Source: Chloroflexota bacterium | Lineage (GTDB): Bacteria; Chloroflexota; UBA6077; CF-72 | Reading direction: 5' to 3' | NCBI GenBank assembly: GCA_019242065.1 | Contig: JAFAWJ010000273.1 | Span: forward strand, 1 to 18,582 | Length of the DNA: 18,582 nt | Shown: one piece after another, positions 13,591 through 18,582 of the stretch | Position numbering within the stretch: position 1 is the stretch's first letter | How the letters are laid out: each line of letters begins with the position of its first letter | Translations under genes and position numbers: made by a program | Notes under the pieces: model-generated | Seen by the model: only the letters and a program-made list of their open reading frames with translations | What the model was told of the DNA's origin: nothing | Databases searched by the model: none

Positions 13591-14432
13591 ATGCCCGTCA
13601 GTGGCGGAGGCTGGACCCGCAGGTCGTTTTCGACCAAGCGCACACCGTCGATGGCCAGCACGATCTGCTCCACCGCGTCGCGGTCCTCCTCGGTGATGAC
13701 TTCACCTTCCATGCGGATCCGCCCGTCCTGGGCAATGACCTTCAACCCGTTGACCCACACGGTCGGATCGCCGAGGACCGTGGCTTCGACGCGGCTCGCG
13801 AGCGCCAGGTTGCCCAGGCGCTGCCGATCGAGCGACGACGGCTCGAGCATGCCGCTGCCCACGATGACCGTCACCATCTCGACCGTCTCGTTGACGTTGA
13901 AGCGGCCCGTGTTGATGACGATGTCCCAGTGGTGCGGCTCCAGCCAGTCGATATTGAACATGTACCGCATGTAGCCGGCCGTGTCGCGATCGGCCTTGCG
14001 GATCAGATCACGCGCCCGGTCACGCGTGAGCGGGCCGGCCACGTCGTCGAAACCCCGCTCCATGACCCGTTCGAGTCGGACCTCCATGGGCGCGATGATC
14101 TGCAACCGCAGCACGTTGCTCAGGCCCTTGAGCAACTGGCCACTGCCCAGGCCGACGATGACGACGTCACCCTCCTCGGCGAGCTCCGTTGTGGCGCGCC
14201 GTAGCACGCTGGCATAGCGACGGCGCTCTTCGTTGAGGCGCTCCCAGAACGAAGGGGAGCGTTCGCGCAGCTCGGGGGCGCGATCCCAAGCAATGTCAGA
14301 GCCACCAATCCGTTCGGCGACCCGGATCAATTCGCTGCGTTCGACCAACCGGTAGTCCAGCCGATCGGCAAGCGCGCGCGCGATCGTGTCGCCAAGTGAT
14401 CCGGGGTGGCGCGAAATGGTGATGACAGCCAT
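13587..14432 (-). CDS. Cytidylate-kinase-like protein fused to a BON domain
   Basis: A 281-residue protein. Residues 1-195 match the cytidylate-kinase-like P-loop family: MAVITISRHPGSLGDTIARAL at the N terminus (a GSxGxxIA phosphate-binding loop), YRLVERSELI, VVIVGLGSGQLL, LRLQIIAPMEVRLERVMER and WDIVINTGRFN. Residues about 205-274 match a BON domain (SRVEATVLGDP, GRIRMEGEV, AIDGVRLVENDLRV), a fold associated with phospholipid or peptidoglycan binding and osmotic stress proteins. ATG at 14432 was chosen because the family N terminus begins there; the frame stays open to 14675, but that extension is basic, unlike the family, and overlaps the divergent gene. A TAGAAT box lies 16 nt upstream. 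Substrate is uncertain: the kinase may act on a nucleotide or be regulatory. The stop overlaps holB by 4 nt. Confidence 0.82.
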   Translation of the reverse strand: MAVITISRHPGSLGDTIARALADRLDYRLVERSELIRVAERIGGSDIAWDRAPELRERSPSFWERLNEERRRYASVLRRATTELAEEGDVVIVGLGSGQLLKGLSNVLRLQIIAPMEVRLERVMERGFDDVAGPLTRDRARDLIRKADRDTAGYMRYMFNIDWLEPHHWDIVINTGRFNVNETVEMVTVIVGSGMLEPSSLDRQRLGNLALASRVEATVLGDPTVWVNGLKVIAQDGRIRMEGEVITEEDRDAVEQIVLAIDGVRLVENDLRVQPPPLTGM

Positions 14433-14448
14433 CTCCAGCCCCGCCGAC

Positions 14449-14458
14449 ATTCTAAGAT
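14449..14458. promoter_or_regulatory. Overlapping divergent -10 boxes
   Basis: The ten bases ATTCTAAGAT read TAGAAT on the minus strand (14454-14449) and TAAGAT on the plus strand (14453-14458). They face the kinase-BON gene (ATG 14432, 16 nt away) and the DUF4015 gene (ATG 14476, 17 nt away) respectively. Clear -35 hexamers are not seen for either. Confidence 0.45.
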
Positions 14459-14475
14459 GTACGTCGCCAGTCTGC

Positions 14476-16335
14476 ATGTACTCGAACCGCGGATGGTCAT
14501 ATTCGTCAGCCGCGCAGCGCACACGGCGCCGGCGTGGCCTGCGGCTGCCTTCGCCGGCCGGCTGGCCGCACGTCAGTCCACTGCCGTTTGCGGTCCTGCT
14601 GGTCGGCGCCGTGGCCTGGTACCAGCTCATGTTTGCCGGGTTCAGCGTGCACGGCCAGGTGATCGACAACACCACCGGTCAGCCGGTCACCGGCGCGCAA
14701 GTCTGGTCGGCGCATGCCAGCAGCACGGATAGCACCGACGGGAGCTTCGTGCTCGACCGTGTCCGACCACCCGACGCCATCGGCGTCGACGCGCCCGGGT
14801 ACCAGGCGCAGACCTTGCGTGTCATCAATCCCTTCGCACCGCTGCTGCCGCGTCTCGACCCCGTCGGCGTGGAGGTGGATGCCGTCGACGCGGACACCGA
14901 CCAGCCCATCCCCGCCGTGCTCGATGCGCTGACCGCGCCCGTGGTGTCCCTGGGCGTTGGCCGCGTCCACATCGCCCCGATTCGCGATGGCCAGACGCTC
15001 AACCTGTCAGCCGACGGTTATGTGCCAGCTCAGACGTCCTTCACCGGCCAGGACGTCCTGCGCGTACCGATGCAGCCACGCCTGGACGGGCGGGTCATCG
15101 ACCCATCGACAGGCAGGGGCATCGCCGACGCGCAGCTCAACGACGACGGGACCGTCCTCCGCACGGACGCCGACGGCAATTTCCAGCTGCCCAGCCGCCC
15201 GTCGGGACCCGTGCAGGTCCTCGCCCCAGGCTATCGCCGCGGAGAGCTCGACCTGAACCAGCTCGCACCGTACGAGGTCCAGCTCCAGCCCAGCGAGGTG
15301 CGCGCCACCTACCTGAACTACTTCGCCGTCGGGAATGCCGACTACCGTCAGGACCTGCTGAACATGCTCGACACGACGGAGGTCAACGCCGTCGTCATCG
15401 ACATCAAGGGCGACTACGGGCTGCTGAGCTACCACAGCAACGTTCCCCTGGCTGACACGATCGGCGCCAACGCGAACCCTACTATCGACGACCTGGACGG
15501 GCTGCTGAGCACGCTGCACCAGCACGGCGCCTACGTGATCGGTCGCATCGTCGTCTACAAGGACAACGTCCTCGCGCGCAACGGACCGAAGGCTGGCCTG
15601 GACGTGGGCGTCAAAGATCGCCGCACGGGTCAGGTCTGGGTCGACGGCGAAAACCTGGCCTGGGTCGATCCGTTCCAGTCCGCCGCGTGGGACTACAACA
15701 CCGACCTGGCGCGTGAAGCCATTCAGCGCGGCTTCGACGAAGTCCAGTTCGACTACATCCGTTTTCCCACCGACCCCTCGCCCGACTCGAGTGTGGCCGA
15801 CATCCAGTACTCCAAACCCTCGACCGAAGACAGCCGCGTGGCGGCGCTGGATAGCTTTCTGAGTCAGGCGCATGCCGCGGTGAACGGTGCCGGCGGCTTC
15901 CTGAGCATGGATACCTTTGGCTACACGACGTGGTGGGACGACGACGGCGGCATCGGCCAGGACCTGCAGGTCCTTGGCAACGACATCGACTACTACTGCC
16001 CGATGATTTACCCGTCCACGTTCAACGCCGGCCTGCCGCGCAGCACGCCCTATCCCGACGTGGTGAGCCTGCCGTATGACGTCGTGTACAAGAGCCTGGC
16101 GCACGCCGAGCCCATGCTCGCAGGCAAGCACGCGCTGCTGCGCCCCTGGCTGCAGTACTTCGACGACTACCCCTGGGCGACCAAGATACGCTACGACGGT
16201 CCGCAGATCGACGCGCAGAAACAGGCCGTGGCCGACGCACATGCCGATGGCTGGATGCTCTGGAACGCGGGCAGCCTCTTTACGCGCGGCGGCATCGATC
16301 TGAAACCTGGGGATCTCGATATACCTGCGCGTTAA
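14476..16335 (+). CDS. Membrane-anchored DUF4015 glycosidase-like protein with carboxypeptidase-regulatory-like domains
   Basis: A 619-residue protein from ATG at 14476; an earlier in-frame ATG at 14386 would run inside the divergent gene. A basic N terminus (QRTRRRRG) is followed by a membrane helix at about 35-55, so the bulk is outside. Residues about 57-115 are a carboxypeptidase-regulatory-like domain (HGQVIDNTTGQPVTGAQV, DGSFVLDRV, APGYQ). A similar domain is at about 202-265 (LDGRVIDPSTGRGIADAQL, DADGNFQLPS, APGYRRGELDL). Residues about 276-615 are a DUF4015 putative glycosyl hydrolase TIM barrel with NAVVIDIKGDYG (303-315), the strand EVQFDYIRFPTD (422-433) and YYCPMIYPS. Asp and Glu residues at strand ends are candidates for catalysis. 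It probably acts on cell-wall or extracellular glycans. The stop is 12 nt before the histidine kinase. Confidence 0.88.
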   Translation: MYSNRGWSYSSAAQRTRRRRGLRLPSPAGWPHVSPLPFAVLLVGAVAWYQLMFAGFSVHGQVIDNTTGQPVTGAQVWSAHASSTDSTDGSFVLDRVRPPDAIGVDAPGYQAQTLRVINPFAPLLPRLDPVGVEVDAVDADTDQPIPAVLDALTAPVVSLGVGRVHIAPIRDGQTLNLSADGYVPAQTSFTGQDVLRVPMQPRLDGRVIDPSTGRGIADAQLNDDGTVLRTDADGNFQLPSRPSGPVQVLAPGYRRGELDLNQLAPYEVQLQPSEVRATYLNYFAVGNADYRQDLLNMLDTTEVNAVVIDIKGDYGLLSYHSNVPLADTIGANANPTIDDLDGLLSTLHQHGAYVIGRIVVYKDNVLARNGPKAGLDVGVKDRRTGQVWVDGENLAWVDPFQSAAWDYNTDLAREAIQRGFDEVQFDYIRFPTDPSPDSSVADIQYSKPSTEDSRVAALDSFLSQAHAAVNGAGGFLSMDTFGYTTWWDDDGGIGQDLQVLGNDIDYYCPMIYPSTFNAGLPRSTPYPDVVSLPYDVVYKSLAHAEPMLAGKHALLRPWLQYFDDYPWATKIRYDGPQIDAQKQAVADAHADGWMLWNAGSLFTRGGIDLKPGDLDIPAR

Positions 16336-16338
16336 ACT
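16333..16338 (+). promoter_or_regulatory. Weak candidate -10 box before the histidine kinase (TAAACT)
   Basis: TAAACT overlaps the stop codon of the DUF4015 gene and ends 9 nt before the TTG start at 16348, matching the spacing at other starts here. No -35 is evident, so read-through from the upstream gene is equally possible. Confidence 0.25.
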
Positions 16339-16347
16339 TCGGCGCAG

Positions 16348-17436
16348 TTGACCACCGCCGCCGCCATCGTCGAATCCCACGCTACCCCGCGCACCGGCCT
16401 CGGCTCCGCGCTGCTGGGTCTGCCGCTCTTCCTGAAGGTGCTGGTGGCCAATGTGATCGTCGTGCTGATCGGCGTCGGCCTGGGTACCTGGTTCACGCTC
16501 ACCTTCGTCGCCAGCCCCACTGGCGTGCGCTGGCCGGCCGTGGCGGTCATGCTGGTCGTCGGGTTCGCCGGCAGCGTGCTGATCAACGCGGCCGTCCTGA
16601 ACCTGGCGCTGCAGCCGCTGCACTCGCTCGAAAAAACCGTGGACCACGTGGCGACCGGCGACCTGACGACGCGCGCCCAGCCGGTACTGTTCCGCGACCC
16701 TGACGTCGAGCGCCTTGGTGAAACGCTCAACAGCATGCTCGACGTGCTGCAGGAGCATCGCCAGCTGCTGCAGAAGATGTCGGAGCAGGTCCTCGCCGCC
16801 CAGGAAGACGAGCGCAAGCGCATCGCCCGCGAGCTCCACGACGAGACCGCGCAGTCACTCACGACCCTGTTGATCCGCCTGAAGATCCTCGAGAAGGCGC
16901 GCACCACCGAAGACATGCACGGCCAGATCGACGGCCTGCGCGAGATCACGGCGCAGACACTCGAAGCGGTCCGTGTGCTGGCGGTCGAGCTGCGGCCGAC
17001 CACCCTGGACGATCTTGGCCTGCTGGCGGCGTTGGAGGCGTATACCGACACGTATCGGTTGCGCTTGCCGATTTGCGTCACCTTCAGCACCGCTGGCTTT
17101 GAGGATCACGACCACCGCCTGCCGCCGCAAGTCGAGCTCGTGCTGTATCGGGTGGTCCAGGAGGCGCTCACGAACGTGGCCAAGCACGCCAATGCCGAAG
17201 AGGTGCGCGTCGAGTTGTCGCGTCGGCTGAGCGTGGTCGTCGCCTCGGTGACCGACGACGGCCGCGGCTTCAACGTCGAGGAGATGATGCGCTCGCGCGA
17301 ACGCGGCCTGGGTTTGTTTGGGATGCAGGAACGGCTGGCGCTGGTCAGCGGCCAGCTGGTCATCGACAGCGCGCCGGGTCGCGGCACGCGTATTACTGCA
17401 CGGGTGCCGTTGCAGCTTTCAGGAGGACTGGCGTGA
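16348..17436 (+). CDS. NarL-family sensor histidine kinase
   Basis: A 362-residue membrane kinase of the HisKA_3 type. Two membrane helices (about 28-52 and 62-85) leave only a tiny external loop, so it probably senses in or near the membrane. A HAMP-like segment follows (LALQPLHSLEKTVDHVATGDLTTRA, 85-110). The HisKA_3 dimerisation motif EDERKRIARELHDE puts the phospho-acceptor at His164. The HATPase domain has the N box VVQEALTNVAKHANA with Asn277, the G1 box DDGRGF (303-308) and the G2 motif GLGLFGMQERL (320-330). The start appears to be TTG at 16348; no better start precedes the first helix. The stop overlaps the response regulator as GTGA (4 nt), so the two form a pair. The signal is unknown. 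Confidence 0.93.
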   Translation: MTTAAAIVESHATPRTGLGSALLGLPLFLKVLVANVIVVLIGVGLGTWFTLTFVASPTGVRWPAVAVMLVVGFAGSVLINAAVLNLALQPLHSLEKTVDHVATGDLTTRAQPVLFRDPDVERLGETLNSMLDVLQEHRQLLQKMSEQVLAAQEDERKRIARELHDETAQSLTTLLIRLKILEKARTTEDMHGQIDGLREITAQTLEAVRVLAVELRPTTLDDLGLLAALEAYTDTYRLRLPICVTFSTAGFEDHDHRLPPQVELVLYRVVQEALTNVAKHANAEEVRVELSRRLSVVVASVTDDGRGFNVEEMMRSRERGLGLFGMQERLALVSGQLVIDSAPGRGTRITARVPLQLSGGLA

Positions 17437-18092
17437 TCGCCGAACCCAAGATTCGCGTTGTACTGGCTGATGATCACGCGGTGTTGCGCGCGGGCCTCAA
17501 GGCCCTGCTCAACGCCGAGCCGGACATCGAAGTGGTCGGCGAGGCACCGGACGGCGCCGCCGCGGTGGACGCCGCCCGCGACGTGCACCCCGACGTGATC
17601 GTCATGGACATTCAGATGCCGCGCATGAGCGGGCTCGATGCCACTCGCGCCATCCGCCAGAGCGGCCTGCCGTCCAAGGTCCTGATTCTGACCATGCACG
17701 CCGAATCGCAGTACCTGCTGCCGCTGCTGGAAGCCGGCGGCTCGGGCTACGTGCTCAAAGCCGGCGCGGACACCGAGCTCATCGAAGCCATCCGCACCGT
17801 GCATCGGGGCGAGGTGTTCCTGTACCCCGCCGCCACCAAGCTGCTGGTCGACGGCTACCTGGACCGCTCGATGCGCGAGGAGGAGCCGTTCGACGGGCTG
17901 ACCGAGCGCGAGCGCGAGGTCCTGAAGCTGGTCGCCGAAGGCTATAGCGGCACGGAGATCGCCGAGAAGCTGGTGATCAGCCCCAAGACTGTCGACACGT
18001 ATCGCGAGCGAATCATGCAAAAACTTGGTCTCAGGCACCGGTATGAGCTGGTTCGGTACGCGCTTCGCAAGGGCATGCTCAAGGCGGAATAG
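17433..18092 (+). CDS. NarL/LuxR-family response regulator
   Basis: A 219-residue transcription regulator, partner of the preceding kinase. The receiver domain (about 6-122) has the acidic pair Asp13-Asp14 (LADDH), the phospho-acceptor Asp59 (VIVMDIQMP), Thr87 (LILTMHAE) and Lys109 (GYVLKAG). A linker leads to the LuxR-type helix-turn-helix (about 154-215: LTEREREVLKLVAEG, EIAEKLVISPKTVDTYRERIMQKLGL). All catalytic residues are intact. The GTG start overlaps the kinase stop (GTGA), with AGGAGG six bases before it as a strong ribosome-binding site. The stop is TAG, and a perfect palindrome begins 8 nt later. Targets are unknown; its own operon or the DUF4015 gene are natural candidates. Confidence 0.96.
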   Translation: MIAEPKIRVVLADDHAVLRAGLKALLNAEPDIEVVGEAPDGAAAVDAARDVHPDVIVMDIQMPRMSGLDATRAIRQSGLPSKVLILTMHAESQYLLPLLEAGGSGYVLKAGADTELIEAIRTVHRGEVFLYPAATKLLVDGYLDRSMREEEPFDGLTEREREVLKLVAEGYSGTEIAEKLVISPKTVDTYRERIMQKLGLRHRYELVRYALRKGMLKAE

Positions 18093-18100
18093 ATTTGGGC

Positions 18101-18174
18101 GGAACCCGCGCATGCGCGGGTTCCCAGAGTGGCGCATGCGCCACTCTGCCCCAGCGGTGCATGCACCGCTGGGG
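18101..18174. repeat. Three abutting perfect palindromes centred on GCATGC
   Basis: 18101-18124 (24 bp), 18125-18148 (24 bp) and 18149-18174 (26 bp) are each perfect palindromes and touch without a spacer. Their left half-arms are GGAACCCGC, CAGAGTGGC and CCCCAGCGGT, each followed by the core GCATGC and then the reverse complement of the arm. The cores extend into 10-12 bp of strict purine-pyrimidine alternation. They start 8 nt after the response-regulator stop, so the RNA hairpins could act as a transcript end or stabiliser, but no T-run follows. Confidence 0.95.
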
Positions 18175-18249
18175 TGCTACGCACGGGTCAGGGGGCTGCC
18201 GCCCCCCGCCGCCGTTCGCTGCGCTCACTCCCGCGGCGACCCCCCGCGT
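18117..18249 (+). repeat. Left arm of a 133-bp inverted repeat
   Basis: The reverse complement of 18450-18582 with one mismatch seen (at 18173 region, GGGG in this arm against GGTG in the other). It contains the last part of palindrome 1, palindromes 2 and 3, a GGGGGC-TGCC-GCCCCC hairpin (18191-18206), and a CGCCGC...GCGGCG stem (18207-18238) whose loop holds GTTCGCTGCGCTCAC. Confidence 0.95.
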
Positions 18250-18449
18250 CCGTGCTGTCCGCGTCTGGGAACTTCGTGACAAATCTGTTTCGCGCTAGCG
18301 AGACAGTCGTGCGGTACCCCCGGATGACGAGCCGCTTGTCGGAGTTTTTCGCCCTTTCGTAACACGTTGTTACGCCAGTCGACGTCGGGCAGTCCTAGTC
18401 AAGGAGATTCACAACCGACATCGTGATGCTGCCCGTCGCGGTTAGCCGT
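18250..18449. other. 200-bp spacer between the inverted-repeat arms, no gene seen
   Basis: No convincing ORF. It holds a near-perfect dyad at 18285-18306 (9-bp arms, loop GCTA, one G-U pair), a possible weak terminator hairpin at 18326-18340 (GACGAG-CCG-CTTGTC) followed by GGAG and five T at 18345-18349, a perfect interrupted palindrome at 18358-18374 (CGTAACA-CGT-TGTTACG), and CGGGCAG (18386) facing CTGCCCG (18429). TTGTCG (18336) lies 17 bp before the GTAACA half of the palindrome, an unproven promoter-like spacing. Composition is less GC-rich than the arms. Confidence 0.6.
18326..18349 (+). terminator. Weak candidate Rho-independent terminator
   Basis: A 6-bp stem with one G-U pair (GACGAG / CTTGTC, loop CCG) is followed four bases later by TTTTT. 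It could end transcripts from the response-regulator operon after they cross the left arm. The gap between stem and T-run makes it weak. Confidence 0.25.
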
Positions 18450-18582
18450 ACGCGGGGGGTCGCCGCGGGAGTGAGCGCAGCGAACGGCGGCGGGGGGCGG
18501 CAGCCCCCTGACCCGTGCGTAGCACACCAGCGGTGCATGCACCGCTGGGGCAGAGTGGCGCATGCGCCACTCTGGGAACCCG
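18450..18582 (-). repeat. Right arm of the 133-bp inverted repeat (reaches the window edge)
   Basis: The inverted copy of 18117-18249. Palindrome 2 is intact; palindrome 3 carries one substitution that shortens its outer arm. The window ends inside what should be the start of palindrome 1, so the match may continue beyond 18582. Confidence 0.95.

Noticed and set aside
15007..16839. A 610-codon open frame on the minus strand opposite the DUF4015 and kinase genes
   Set aside because: Composition-driven shadow: no family motifs, His/Arg/Gly/Val-biased translation, and the opposite strand carries well-supported domains throughout.
18101..18582. CRISPR or integron attC-type array
   Set aside because: Palindromes abut without spacers and differ in their arms; there is no integrase or cas gene, and no attC core sites are recognised.
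18426..18582. An ATG-initiated frame open to the window end
   Set aside because: It runs through the repeat arm; its translation is repeat-driven, and the AAGGAG at about 18400 is too far upstream to serve as its ribosome-binding site.

Overview
The window is high-GC bacterial chromosome from an organism with a two-membrane-free or atypical envelope. The best guess is a member of Chloroflexota or a neighbouring lineage. This rests on a mix that fits that group: a SigA-type sigma factor with large insertions, a bacterial translin-family protein, a DUF4015 glycosidase-like protein, FlgD-type Ig-like lipoproteins, a zinc-finger ECF anti-sigma factor, and several apparently leaderless genes with GTG or TTG starts. 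The taxonomic call is inference; no rRNA is present.

Layout. 1-2106 (+): the 3' part of a primary-type sigma factor, then a small lipoprotein gene. 2090-6170 (-): a compact block read right to left, alaX (alanyl-tRNA editing), then a translin-family gene coupled to it by an ATGA overlap, a tRNA-Asp(GTC) with its own -10 box, a possible 34-aa ORF, an Arg/Gly/Pro-rich disordered protein, and nnr (NAD(P)HX repair). 6206-9094 (+): a 25-aa membrane microprotein, an Ig-like lipoprotein and two family-2 glycosyltransferases, probably a cell-surface glycan unit. 9117-9240: three imperfect 40-41 bp tandem repeats. 9268-10395 (-): a putative secreted HExxH metalloprotease interrupted by one in-frame amber codon. 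10418-12558 (+): ECF sigma factor, zinc-finger anti-sigma factor and a SIMPL-domain exported protein. 12559-14432 (-): a cytidylate-kinase-like/BON fusion coupled to holB (DNA polymerase III delta'). 14476-18092 (+): a membrane-anchored DUF4015 protein, then a NarL-type histidine kinase/response regulator pair. 18093-18582: no convincing gene, but an elaborate palindromic repeat element.

The most unusual feature is the right end. Three perfect palindromes of 24, 24 and 26 bp abut with no gap, all centred on GCATGC, starting 8 bp after the response-regulator stop. They lead into a 133-bp inverted repeat (one mismatch seen) whose other copy ends exactly at the window edge, with a 200-bp spacer that itself holds several dyads. 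It looks like a MITE- or REP-like palindromic cassette or a structured RNA/DNA element, probably continuing past the window.

Other points of interest are the alaX-translin-tRNA neighbourhood (three tRNA-linked functions in a row), the amber codon lying between the HExxH motif and the presumed third zinc ligand, the kinase-BON fusion in the slot next to holB where tmk often sits, and the recurring -10 box placed 7-9 nt before start codons. Most adjacent same-strand genes overlap by 4 nt (ATGA or GTGA), indicating tightly coupled operons.
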